Source: Colwellia sp. 1_MG-2023 (GTDB lineage Bacteria > Pseudomonadota > Gammaproteobacteria > Enterobacterales > Alteromonadaceae). Taken from it: a DNA stretch of 64,000 nucleotides. Within the stretch, counting starts at the first letter, position 1. Every line of letters starts with the position of its first letter. The notes under the pieces are model-generated. The model was not told where the DNA came from. It did no database searches and was given only the letters and a program-made list of their open reading frames with translations. Below, piece after piece: positions 34,526-42,917 of this stretch. Location: assembly GCF_030546755.1 (NCBI RefSeq), contig NZ_JAUOPE010000001.1:434001-498000 (forward strand), read 5' to 3'. The position numbers and the translations under genes are program-made.

Positions 34526-37186
34526 ATGAAACTCACCAAGCTGCACTGTGCAGTTATCACTGCGATAGCTGCTTCTAGCCCTCTCAATGCAGAAGAAATA
34601 AACAAAAAAGAAAGATCAGCTATTGAAGTAATCGAAGTTACCGCAACTAAGCGTGCGGAATCTATTCAAGAAGTCCCCGTCACCGTTACAGCTATAACAG
34701 GTGATAGTTTAGAAAAGCTTGGTGTTGCCAATTTTGATGAATATGTCGAATTTTTACCAAGTGTCTCTTTTCAGGGTACTGGCCCCGGACAAAATGAAAT
34801 AATCATGCGCGGAGCAGCTACTAACCAAACAAACATTTCCGTTTCATCGGTGCAAGCCCTACAACCTTCCGTTGCTTTTTACCTAGATGAACAGCCCGTT
34901 TCAATGCAAGGGCGTAATTTAGATGTATACGCGACTGACGTTGAACGTGTTGAAGTATTACCCGGCCCACAAGGCACACTCTTTGGTGCAAGTTCGCAAT
35001 CAGGTACGGTACGCTTAATAACGAATAAACCAACCCACGATGGTTTTGCTGCCGGTTTTGATACCAGTATTAGCAGCACAAAAGGCGGCGACATGAGTAA
35101 CTCTGTTGAAGCTTATTTTAATATGTCCCTCTCTAATGATATTGCAGTACGTGTTGCTGCCTATAATGATCATGCTGGCGGTTGGATTGATAACATTCTC
35201 AATGTACCTGGTGAAGGTGGTTATATTGGCAGTGCTGTCGTTGTCGATAGAATTTCTGCTGGTTGGGGAAAATTAGCCGATCCAGAAAATACACCAATAG
35301 TGTCACCACAAAATGCTCGCTTAGTTGAAGAAAATTATAACACCACGAATTATGCTGGTGCTCGTTTTGGCTTATCTTATCTGATTAATGATGAATGGGA
35401 ATTGCTAGTACAGCACACGCAACAATCTCTCGACACTGAAGGGGTATTTGCGTATGACCCTAACCTTGAGGGAGAGGAATCAACCAATCGTTTTCAACCA
35501 GAAAATAACAATGACGATTTTGGTTTAACCACTTGGACATTAGCAGGCCGTCTTGAACAATTAGATATTGTTTACACTGGTGGCTATTTAGATAGAGATA
35601 TTAACTCAACGATTGATTACACGGGTTATACCAATGGCGGCTTATTTGCTACCTACTACCTTTGTAATTACTCAGCAGCACCTGAAGTTCAAGAATGTCT
35701 TGATCCAACAAAATATTATAAAGAAGATACCAGTGCATCGCGTATCACTCATGAATTACGCGCAAACACCTCTGCAGAAAACCGCTGGCGTGTCACTGCC
35801 GGAATTTTTTATGATTCACAAGAGTTATCAACCGTTGGGCAATTTAATATAGCGAATACTGATTTACCTCTCTTTACTGACTTGCAACGTACACTTCCAG
35901 GTAATGAGGGTATTAATAGTGATGGTGGACCTTTCCCTTCTGAAGTTAGTTTCATTAATGATGTCACTCACACCATTGATCAAATAGCCGTATTTGGTCA
36001 ATTTGAATTTGATTTAACAGAGACTGTTACCGCAAGTTTTGGCGCGCGTTGGTATCAAATTGATGATATTTATAAAGGCTCTACTTCAACAGTAGATGTA
36101 AGTGGCCGACTACGTGCATTTGGTGACGGAAGCGACGCTGCATTAACTGAATTTTTTGGCGCTGATGAAGCCGCGGCAATTCAAGCCGCTATTGCAAGTG
36201 GTCAATTAGAAACAAGCTTATTAGATAGCGATGGTAAGTTAACCGTAGATGATACGATCATCAAAACCTCAATTGATTGGAAAGTCTCAGAAGATGTGAT
36301 GCTATTTGCATCCTACTCTGAAGGATTTAGACCACCAGTTACTAACCGAGTAGGAGGTGGCTCAGCTACGTCTCAAGAAGGTGCTTTTGAGGGATTTCGT
36401 ATCCCCGTTTACTCAACGACTGATAGTTTAGATAATATAGAATTAGGGATTAAATCAACGTTATTCGATCAATCGCTACGCTTTAATGCGACAGCTTATT
36501 ACTCTGAAATATCTGACTTACAAACCTCACGATTTGATCCAACTAACATCAGTTTCTTAGTATTTACTGATAACGTAGGTGATGCAGAAATTAGAGGTGT
36601 TGATGGTGACTTTACTTGGGCTGCTACTGACAGCCTAATTATTTCTGGCGCATTTAGTTGGATTGATACTGAGCTAACTTCGGTCAATGACGAACTTGTT
36701 GGCATAGCACCGCCAGTGGGCAGTCGATTACCGTTTACCGCTGAATTTTCAGGTAATTTACAAGCAAGTTACTATTATCCTATTAAAGGCAATATGTCTG
36801 GTTATATCAATGGCTCTATCAGTTATACCGGCGATAGGTTAACGGGTATGACCATGAATGCCAATGTGGTTGAAGATACAAGTCAATTGATCTATGGCAG
36901 AGGATCAGGTTTAAGCATTGAAAATGAAGCGAGTGTTTATTCTGGCGTTAATTACCAAGACCGTAATGGCAATACATTCAAAGGCGGTCGTTATGTAGCA
37001 GATAGTTACATTCTGGCAAACCTAAGTTTTGGCGTAACAAACGACGAATGGAAAGCAGAACTTTTTATCGATAACTTAACCGATGAAAATGCTACTTTAA
37101 ATATTGATACCCAACAATTTACTCCAAAAGTTGTGACCAATAGACCACGTACCATTGGCTTTAGATTTTCTTATGATTTTTACTAA
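34526..37186 (+). CDS. TonB-dependent receptor
   Basis: An 886-residue outer-membrane receptor with signal peptide (MKLTKLHCAVITAIAASSPLNA), a TonB-box-like IEVIEVTATKR, and a plug domain to about residue 175 (VPVTVTAITGDSLEKLG, then VEVLPGPQGTLFGASSQSGTV). A 22-strand barrel ends in SYDFY. The substrate is unknown: a siderophore if the Fur-like box is real, otherwise a glycan or other nutrient. It is followed by a terminator, then a TPR-sulfotransferase and an esterase-fold protein. Those often accompany such receptors in Alteromonadales. Confidence 0.93.
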   Translation: MKLTKLHCAVITAIAASSPLNAEEINKKERSAIEVIEVTATKRAESIQEVPVTVTAITGDSLEKLGVANFDEYVEFLPSVSFQGTGPGQNEIIMRGAATNQTNISVSSVQALQPSVAFYLDEQPVSMQGRNLDVYATDVERVEVLPGPQGTLFGASSQSGTVRLITNKPTHDGFAAGFDTSISSTKGGDMSNSVEAYFNMSLSNDIAVRVAAYNDHAGGWIDNILNVPGEGGYIGSAVVVDRISAGWGKLADPENTPIVSPQNARLVEENYNTTNYAGARFGLSYLINDEWELLVQHTQQSLDTEGVFAYDPNLEGEESTNRFQPENNNDDFGLTTWTLAGRLEQLDIVYTGGYLDRDINSTIDYTGYTNGGLFATYYLCNYSAAPEVQECLDPTKYYKEDTSASRITHELRANTSAENRWRVTAGIFYDSQELSTVGQFNIANTDLPLFTDLQRTLPGNEGINSDGGPFPSEVSFINDVTHTIDQIAVFGQFEFDLTETVTASFGARWYQIDDIYKGSTSTVDVSGRLRAFGDGSDAALTEFFGADEAAAIQAAIASGQLETSLLDSDGKLTVDDTIIKTSIDWKVSEDVMLFASYSEGFRPPVTNRVGGGSATSQEGAFEGFRIPVYSTTDSLDNIELGIKSTLFDQSLRFNATAYYSEISDLQTSRFDPTNISFLVFTDNVGDAEIRGVDGDFTWAATDSLIISGAFSWIDTELTSVNDELVGIAPPVGSRLPFTAEFSGNLQASYYYPIKGNMSGYINGSISYTGDRLTGMTMNANVVEDTSQLIYGRGSGLSIENEASVYSGVNYQDRNGNTFKGGRYVADSYILANLSFGVTNDEWKAELFIDNLTDENATLNIDTQQFTPKVVTNRPRTIGFRFSYDFY

Positions 37187-37251
37187 ATATTTCTATTACT
37201 TAATAAATTAGCTTAATAAATCAAAGTACTAATCCAAAGTAATATCCCAAT

Positions 37252-37287
37252 AAAAGCCGTTTGATACCTATATCAAGCGGCTTTTTA
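37252..37287 (+). terminator. Terminator after the TonB receptor
   Basis: AAAAGCCGTTTGATA pairs with TATCAAGCGGCTTTTT (one T-G wobble) around the loop CCTA, followed by a T tract. It lies 66 bp after the stop codon. Confidence 0.85.
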
Positions 37288-37344
37288 TTGTTACAGTATT
37301 TTCGCTTATTTTTTCTCGACAAAAACACTTATGGAGCGTCATCG

Positions 37345-39339
37345 TTGAATAAACCAATTTCCCCCGAATTAGCCACACAAATTAAGGCGATTCAACAATT
37401 AATTCAAACGGCAAAATTCGACGAGGCTATTTTACAAGCAACAACATTGCAAGAACAAACATCAAGCACTCAGCCTTTAGAAAAGCAACCACTCATTGAA
37501 CTTTGGTATTTAATCGCAGTGGCACAACGTTATAAAAAAGCATACAGCGAAGCGCTTATTAGTATTCAAGCGTTACTTAAGTTAAATAAATCGCATGCGA
37601 GAGCCTATCAAGAACAAGGTTATGTACAACTTGCTTTAGCAAAACCGTCACAAGCGATTCTCTCCTTTGAGCAAGCAGTCAAGCTAAACCCTAGTTTAGT
37701 GGCAAGTTGGCAAGAGCTCATCAATTTATATCGCGACAGTGAACGTGTTGATGACGTACAAATTGCCGCCAACCAATTGGCAAAACTCAAAAAATTACCA
37801 CCCGCATTGCTTGCAGTAATTGAATTAATGCACGAAGGAAACGTATTAAAAGCGGATCAAATTTGTCGTCATTTTTTACAACAAAATAAACATCATATCG
37901 AAGGCATGTGCTTACTCGCCGAAATTGGCATTGAATTGAAAGTCTATGATGATGCCGAGTTTTTGTTAGCTAGCGCGCTTGAACTAGAGCCAAGTCATAT
38001 TTACGCACGCTCACAATATTTGAATCTACTGATTAAAATTGGCAAATACCAATTAGCTGAACAACAGGTGGCTATTTTACTAAAAGCACAACCTAATAAT
38101 CTTAGCTTTCAAGTCGCGCAAGCCAATATTTTTACCGGTTTAGGAGAGCTAGAACAAGCCATTGCTTTATATGAACAAGTCATCGCGAAAAACAACACGG
38201 TGGCTGAGTTTCATTTACAATTAGGTCATGCACTTAAAGCAAACGGTGACATCTCAAAAGCTATTACGGCTTACCAAACCGCTTATCAACTTAAGCCAAG
38301 TTATGGCGATGCGTATTGGAGTTTAGCGAACACTAAAACCTACCGTTTCAGTGATGACGAAATTACCCAAATGCAACACCAGCAATCACAAGAAAACTTG
38401 CCATTAACCGATAGTATTCAACTCTATTTTGCGACCGGTAAAGCATTTGAAGATAGAAAAAATTACCAGCAAGCTTTTACTGCCTATCAACATGGTAATC
38501 AACTACAAGCGACACATAATCAATTCGATATCAGTAAAATTGAGCAACAAGTTAATGATCAAATACAATATTGTACCGCTGAGTTATTTCAACAACGTGG
38601 GCATTTAGGCTTAGACTCACCCGACGCCATTTTTATTGTTGGTCTGCCCCGTGCCGGCTCAACCTTGCTTGAACAAATTCTTGCTTCACATAGCCAAGTA
38701 GACGGCACTATGGAGCTACATAATATTTTAGGTTTAGCATCAAGACTTCGTGGCAGAAACAATACGCAAAGCCAATATCCTAAAAATTTAGCTGAGATCA
38801 ACGGCGATTATTTTAAACGTTTTGGTCAACAGTTTATTAATGAAACGAAAACCTATCGTCAACAAGCACCATTTTTTATCGACAAAATGCCCAATAACTT
38901 TCTGCATATTGGCTTAATTAAGCTTATTCTCCCTAATGCAAAAATTATTGACGCCCGCCGATCACCTATGGCCTGTTGTTTTAGTGGATTTAAGCAGCTA
39001 TTCGCTGAAGGGCAAGATTTTAGCTACAGTCTTGATGACTTAGGTCGATACTACAAGGCTTACTTAAAGCTGATGGCACACTGGGAAAAGGTATTGCCCA
39101 ATCAAGTGTTAACCGTGCACCACGAAGATGTCGTTGATGACTTAGCAACACAAGTGGGTCGAATCTTAGATTTTTGTCAATTAGACTTTGAACAGTCATG
39201 TATAGATTTTCATCAAACAAAACGCGCGATAAAAACACCTAGTTCAGAGCAAGTTCGCCAACCTATTTATAAAAATGCCACTGAGCAGTGGAAACACTTT
39301 GAGCAATATTTAACGCCATTAAAAAATGCACTTAAGTAA
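37345..39339 (+). CDS. TPR-repeat sulfotransferase-family protein
   Basis: I start it at TTG 37345, which has GGAG 8 bases upstream; the frame is open further left through the terminator, which is not credible. The 664-residue protein has about nine tetratricopeptide repeats (10-400; for example PSLVASWQELINLYRDSERV and PSYGDAYWSLANTKTYRF). A sulfotransferase domain follows (about 425-660), with the PAPS-binding loop FIVGLPRAGSTLLEQIL and the 3'-phosphate segment DARRSPMACCFSGF. The acceptor is unknown. These genes typically follow TonB receptors in marine gammaproteobacteria. Confidence 0.88.
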   Translation: MNKPISPELATQIKAIQQLIQTAKFDEAILQATTLQEQTSSTQPLEKQPLIELWYLIAVAQRYKKAYSEALISIQALLKLNKSHARAYQEQGYVQLALAKPSQAILSFEQAVKLNPSLVASWQELINLYRDSERVDDVQIAANQLAKLKKLPPALLAVIELMHEGNVLKADQICRHFLQQNKHHIEGMCLLAEIGIELKVYDDAEFLLASALELEPSHIYARSQYLNLLIKIGKYQLAEQQVAILLKAQPNNLSFQVAQANIFTGLGELEQAIALYEQVIAKNNTVAEFHLQLGHALKANGDISKAITAYQTAYQLKPSYGDAYWSLANTKTYRFSDDEITQMQHQQSQENLPLTDSIQLYFATGKAFEDRKNYQQAFTAYQHGNQLQATHNQFDISKIEQQVNDQIQYCTAELFQQRGHLGLDSPDAIFIVGLPRAGSTLLEQILASHSQVDGTMELHNILGLASRLRGRNNTQSQYPKNLAEINGDYFKRFGQQFINETKTYRQQAPFFIDKMPNNFLHIGLIKLILPNAKIIDARRSPMACCFSGFKQLFAEGQDFSYSLDDLGRYYKAYLKLMAHWEKVLPNQVLTVHHEDVVDDLATQVGRILDFCQLDFEQSCIDFHQTKRAIKTPSSEQVRQPIYKNATEQWKHFEQYLTPLKNALK

Positions 39340-39387
39340 AGTAAGCAGATAAATAAAAGCAAATCAGTTTAATACAAGGATTTAACC

Positions 39388-40575
39388 ATGATAAAAGCAC
39401 TAGTAATGAGTCTGAGCATTTTAATGTGTACCCTGTCCTTCTCAACAACAGCGACAGATATTAAAGAACTTAATCCAATTCAATCACTTAAAATATCCTC
39501 TAAGCTATTTAAAGGCCCAATTGAATATAACGTTACCCTACCAAAAAGTTATCATGAAGCTAAAGCAAAGGATAAAAAATATTTTGTTATTTTTGATTTA
39601 CACCCACGCAGTCAGCCTTACCTTAGCGGCTTACATGATTGGTTAAGCCATAATGGTGATTGGCCTTGGCTTGAGTCGATTGTCGTTACACCAGCAAGTT
39701 ATAATGCTGAATTTGCAGAATTATTTCGACAATTAGAAAAGGAACCACAAGATAATTCGCTGCTTGATTATTTTGAAAACGATCTACTAACCAGTATCGA
39801 TGAAAACTATAGAACAAATGGCTTTAAAATTTATAGCGGCTTTATGGGGAATGGCGCATTCGGTCTATTTACTTTACTGAATCGACCATCCCTTTTTAAT
39901 GCTTATATCATCACGAGTCCTTCACTAGCAAATGACTTTGCGATGATCACATCGCAAGCAAAAATGAAGCTAACGGCAACAGATGACAAAATGCGTTTTC
40001 TCTATTTAGCCACTGGTACACATCAATACGAACAAGGTAACTTACCAGCCTTTGATTTATTCGAAGAGGCGTTAAAAACTTCAGCACCAGAGACTCTCGA
40101 TTGGCAGGTTCATCGAAATACCAGCAACTATTACATGTCACAACCTATCATTTCTACGATAAACGCTATCGAAGCGTTATTTAGTGATATTCATATCGAC
40201 TTAGCACCAGATTCAAAAACTTCTCAGCAAGGTGTACAAGCAATTATTGATTATTACGGTAAGATTTCTCAGAAAAAATATGGTTTTAGCGTATCTGCAG
40301 AAGGTTCATTAAAAACTCTGGCTAAGTCTGTGATGGAAAAAGATAGTCAAAAAGGCCTAGCAATCTATCAAAAAACGGCAGAACTTTACCCTGAATCGGC
40401 TTATGCTTTATCCTCTTTAGCAAAAGCTTATGCAGACCTTGATGACATTCATAATGCGATAAAATACCAAACCCTTGCGGTAGAGAAATCAAAATCATTG
40501 ATTCAATGGCATCAAAATAAGCACCAAGAATATTTAAAGCACTATCAAGAAAGCCTGGCAAATAAGCATCAATAG
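39388..40575 (+). CDS. Esterase-fold (PF00756-like) secreted protein with apparent loss of the catalytic serine
   Basis: A 395-residue protein with signal peptide (cleavage near TAT, about residue 22). It has an alpha/beta-hydrolase domain of the esterase D/IroE group (about 35-265) and two TPR-like helices at the C-terminus (about 318-380). Fold landmarks are VIFDLHP, LLDYFENDLLTSIDENYRT and IITSPSLA. The nucleophile elbow, normally G-x-S-x-G, reads GFMGNG (151-156), with Met where Ser is expected. The late His motif also seems replaced (NTSNYY). It may be a binding or scaffold protein. It lies 48 bp after the sulfotransferase gene. Confidence 0.75.
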   Translation: MIKALVMSLSILMCTLSFSTTATDIKELNPIQSLKISSKLFKGPIEYNVTLPKSYHEAKAKDKKYFVIFDLHPRSQPYLSGLHDWLSHNGDWPWLESIVVTPASYNAEFAELFRQLEKEPQDNSLLDYFENDLLTSIDENYRTNGFKIYSGFMGNGAFGLFTLLNRPSLFNAYIITSPSLANDFAMITSQAKMKLTATDDKMRFLYLATGTHQYEQGNLPAFDLFEEALKTSAPETLDWQVHRNTSNYYMSQPIISTINAIEALFSDIHIDLAPDSKTSQQGVQAIIDYYGKISQKKYGFSVSAEGSLKTLAKSVMEKDSQKGLAIYQKTAELYPESAYALSSLAKAYADLDDIHNAIKYQTLAVEKSKSLIQWHQNKHQEYLKHYQESLANKHQ

Positions 40576-40649
40576 CAGCTTTGAATAAATGTCCAAGAAA
40601 GATTCGATTTAATGTGTGAAAAATGGTTTTTCAGAAGAAATCAGGAAAT

Positions 40650-40672
40650 AAAAAAGCTAGCTTCGAACTAGC
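40650..40672 (-). terminator. Minus-strand terminator-like hairpin with no known gene upstream
   Basis: GCTAG (40656-40660) pairs with CTAGC (40668-40672), and on the minus strand is followed by TTTTTT. No minus-strand coding gene precedes it for more than 2 kb. It could end a noncoding transcript from the hairpin region. The stem is only 5 bp. Confidence 0.35.
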
Positions 40673-40715
40673 AACTTGCAAGTAGACTGTATAAGAGAAA
40701 TAAGTCTTAACTTGA

Positions 40716-40755
40716 ACGGTAAGATTCGATTAAAAAACAGAATCAAATCTTACCG
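40716..40755. repeat. Large imperfect stem-loop
   Basis: ACGGTAAGATTCGATT and AATCAAATCTTACCGT pair over 15 of 16 positions around a loop of about 8-9 bases (AAAAAACAG region). There is no T tract on either side. Confidence 0.75.
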
Positions 40756-40844
40756 TCGCATAATTGCCAAATTAAGGTCTTAAACGGACGTTGATATAGA
40801 AGAATAAACTTTTAAATAAATATCAAATATTGTCTCTTTTGGGA

Positions 40845-40866
40845 ATTATTGAGAAGTCTCAGTAAA
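40845..40866. repeat. Shared-apex hairpin A
   Basis: ATTATTGAG-AAGT-CTCAGTAAAT forms an 8-9 bp stem with one wobble pair. Its apex matches hairpins B and C. ACTAATAAACAA follows at 40868, a sequence that recurs near 41039. Confidence 0.65.
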
Positions 40867-40945
40867 TACTAATAAACAAAGTTTACTCTATAAAAAATCA
40901 TAAATTAACTTTATAAAAAATATAGGTTTAGTGTTTTCTATGAGC

Positions 40946-40981
40946 GTTGGATATTACTGAGCAGTCTCAGCAATATCCAAC
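40946..40981. repeat. Shared-apex hairpin B
   Basis: GTTGGATATT-A-CTGAG-CAGT-CTCAG-C-AATATCCAAC: a 10-bp outer stem, one A-C mismatch, a 5-bp inner stem and the loop CAGT. It is the most regular of the three. Confidence 0.8.
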
Positions 40982-41054
40982 ACAAACTATTTTATTTAAC
41001 ATTCACCTTTCTAATTCATTGAAATTATGGAATATTAACTAATAAACAATCAAA

Positions 41055-41090
41055 ATTATGGAACGGACATTACTGAGCAGTCTCCATAAT
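41055..41090. repeat. Shared-apex hairpin C
   Basis: ATTATGGA (41055-41062) pairs with TCCATAAT (41083-41090). Between them lies CATTACTGAGCAGTC, which contains the same apex sequence as A and B. In C the inner pairing shifts (GAC with GTC), so the apex is conserved in sequence more than in its pairing. Confidence 0.65.
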
Positions 41091-41171
41091 AAGCTGCTAG
41101 GTGCTTAAATAGTTTTGTAGTTATATAAATTAATGCGATCAAATTTAGAATAAAGATATAAAGGGAAGTTA

Positions 41172-41564
41172 ATGTCAAAGACTAAGAGAAAACTATTGGA
41201 TAGCAATGATTCTACTACGTTATATAAACTCACTAATCCTAAAATTGTAGATAAACCCAATTTACACGTTGTTATTCGACCTTCTGATGGTGATTGGTTA
41301 ATTGAAGATTCACATATTTTAAGAGGATATGCTGGATCCCAACGAAGCCTAGAATCTAAAGTTAATCGATATGAATCAAGTAATATTTGGCCTAATCAAT
41401 GTGAGCTAGGTATCGGGGTTTATATAAATGGAAACCTGAATCAAGTATTAGTAGCTAAAAACCTAGGGCGTAGGCCTGTACCAAAGCAATCAAGCTCTTT
41501 ACCATTAGATGATATTCATGGTGTGGTAGGTTTAACGAGAGATGATATCTATAAACCGGATTAA
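41172..41564 (+). CDS. Cassette 1 protein, unknown function
   Basis: A 130-residue protein with a good AAGGGAAG ribosome site. I do not recognise a domain. The N-terminus is basic (MSKTKRKLL). The middle has a beta-rich segment (LHVVIRPSDGDWLIEDSH) and a Ser/Arg stretch (GSQRSLESKVNRYESSN), and the end is GLTRDDIYKPD. There is no signal peptide or membrane helix, so it is likely cytosolic. Its stop lies 6 bp before an attC-like site, so it is the gene of the first cassette. The left border shows no attC or attI that I can define. Confidence 0.75.
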   Translation: MSKTKRKLLDSNDSTTLYKLTNPKIVDKPNLHVVIRPSDGDWLIEDSHILRGYAGSQRSLESKVNRYESSNIWPNQCELGIGVYINGNLNQVLVAKNLGRRPVPKQSSSLPLDDIHGVVGLTRDDIYKPD

Positions 41565-41569
41565 TTCGC

Positions 41570-41668
41570 ACCTAACAAGAACATCAAACGGAAAAATTAC
41601 AGTTGGCTTTTTCCTCTTCGCGACACATTATAGCCAACAATTTTTGTCCGCTTAAGTGGGCGTTAGTT
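41570..41668 (+). repeat. attC-like recombination site 1
   Basis: The R'' box ACCTAAC (41570-41576) fits RYYYAAC exactly, and the R' box GTTAGTT (41662-41668) fits GTTRRRY in six of seven positions. Between them lies an imperfect palindrome with arms GTTGGCT (41603-41609) / AGCCAAC (41632-41638) and AAAATT / AATTTT. The end CTTAAGTGGGCGTTAG is typical of marine chromosomal cassettes. The length is 99 bases. Confidence 0.85.
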
Positions 41669-41691
41669 TACCAATCACCTATGGAGTCTAA

Positions 41692-42696
41692 ATGAGTCAA
41701 TCGTCTAAATTGAGCACGGATGTAAAAAAACAGCATACTGTACCTCGATTTTTATTAGATCATTTCGGCTTTGGGAAAAAAAATAAGAAACGACGTTTAT
41801 TCACTTTTGATAAAAAAAATGAAAGAGAATTTCAACAATCTGTATTTGATGCTACAACAAGAAATAGTTTCTACAATATTAGTGATCACCCTGAAAAAGC
41901 GAGTTTAGAACCTATATTAGGTATTTATGAAACTAAAGCGGCTCCAATTATTAAAAAAATTATTACCGCTAATAATATCTCATGCCTTACTGAAGACGAG
42001 AAAATCATCATTGCAACATTTACAGCCGTCCAAAGGGGTAGGTCATTTGGGGAGCTTCAACGAATTAACCATCTGATGAGTGCAGTATCAGATAAATTTG
42101 AGGCTATTGGGGCGACACCTGAACAAATTGAGAAAGAACTGGGTAGTGAGGGGTCATCTGAACGAAAAACATTATTTTTGAAGATGATATTAGATCAAAA
42201 TGATGTGATAACTCACATAATGAATAAATCATGGATTTTATACGAAACGTGTAATAGTAATCCATTTTATATATCAGACAACCCAATAACATTGTACAAC
42301 GATATCGATATGGGATTTTATGGCAACTTAGGTGTAGGTTTAAAAGGTATCCAAATTCATTTACCTCTTTCAACTACGTTAACTCTAGCGTTTACTTGTC
42401 CTTCAATTGCAGAGCGAGCAATTAAATCTAAAAGGCAAGTAGAGCAAATGTCTATAATGAATCCTCAAATGCTTCATATGCTTAAAAACCCTTCAAAACT
42501 TGTAAAATATGGTGAAGCATATGAAACAGGTGTTCCTATGAAGCAAACCGCTGAAAATGTGAGATTCTTAAATAGTTTGCAAGTAACATTTTCAGAGCAA
42601 TATGTATTTTCCGAAAAAGATGATTTTTCTCTAATTAAAGAAATGATTGCTAATGATGGGTCTTATAAAACTGGCCCGAGAATGCAGGTAAACTAA
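41692..42696 (+). CDS. DUF4238 protein (cassette 2)
   Basis: A 334-residue cytosolic protein with the DUF4238 start KKQHTVPRFLLDHF, then FTFDKKNEREF, and the middle motif NPFYISDNPITLYN. The N-terminal QHxxPRF signature and the SDNP motif are family hallmarks. The function is not established; such proteins are scattered, horizontally mobile, and often suspected of roles in defence. The stop codon lies inside the R'' box of the next attC. GGAG precedes the ATG. Its composition is slightly more AT-rich than the core genes. Confidence 0.82.
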   Translation: MSQSSKLSTDVKKQHTVPRFLLDHFGFGKKNKKRRLFTFDKKNEREFQQSVFDATTRNSFYNISDHPEKASLEPILGIYETKAAPIIKKIITANNISCLTEDEKIIIATFTAVQRGRSFGELQRINHLMSAVSDKFEAIGATPEQIEKELGSEGSSERKTLFLKMILDQNDVITHIMNKSWILYETCNSNPFYISDNPITLYNDIDMGFYGNLGVGLKGIQIHLPLSTTLTLAFTCPSIAERAIKSKRQVEQMSIMNPQMLHMLKNPSKLVKYGEAYETGVPMKQTAENVRFLNSLQVTFSEQYVFSEKDDFSLIKEMIANDGSYKTGPRMQVN

Positions 42697-42793
42697 CAAG
42701 AAAATTAAGCGGGACTGCTAACAGTTTGCTCGGTTTCTCTTCGCTACACAATTTTAGCAAACTATTAATCAGCCCCTTATTGGGGCGTTATGT
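42691..42793 (+). repeat. attC-like recombination site 2
   Basis: R'' AACTAAC (42691-42697) and R' GTTATGT (42787-42793) each match six of seven consensus positions. Arms AGTTTGCT (42723-42730) / AGCAAACT (42756-42763) and GGG-A-CTG / CAG-CCC (with an unpaired base) form the typical folded structure. The end CCCCTTATTGGGGCGTTATG is characteristic. The length is 103 bases. Confidence 0.85.
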
Positions 42794-42830
42794 ACTTTTG
42801 TATGTTTGTAACCTGCTGATATTTAATGAG

Positions 42831-42857
42831 TGTCATGAATATGTCACGTAGGTGTCG
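42831..42857 (+). promoter_or_regulatory. Three TGTCR repeats with an 11-bp period
   Basis: TGTCA at 42831, TGTCA at 42842 and TGTCG at 42853 lie on one helical face, 60-90 bp before the HTH gene. This is a likely operator for a helix-turn-helix protein, perhaps its own. Confidence 0.5.
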
Positions 42858-42917
42858 TAGTCAAAATAAGGGTATGTGGTTGATAATCAGTATCGAACTA
42901 CAGCTAAGGATATATAA

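Larger units (their letters stand above)
40576..41171. other. Structured noncoding region of 596 bp before the cassette array
   Basis: There is no gene here. It holds a hairpin with a minus-strand T tract (40650-40672), a large stem-loop (40716-40755), and three hairpins sharing the apex TGAG-NAGT-CTC (40845-40866, 40946-40981, 41055-41090). The sequence is richer in symmetry than any other gap in the window. It probably belongs to the accessory region rather than to the esterase gene. Confidence 0.7.

Noticed and set aside
40706-40793. A further attC site ending in CTTAAACGGACGTTGAT.
   Set aside because: The right-hand box resembles R', but no symmetrically placed R'' exists, and the stem-loop at 40716-40755 is off-centre.
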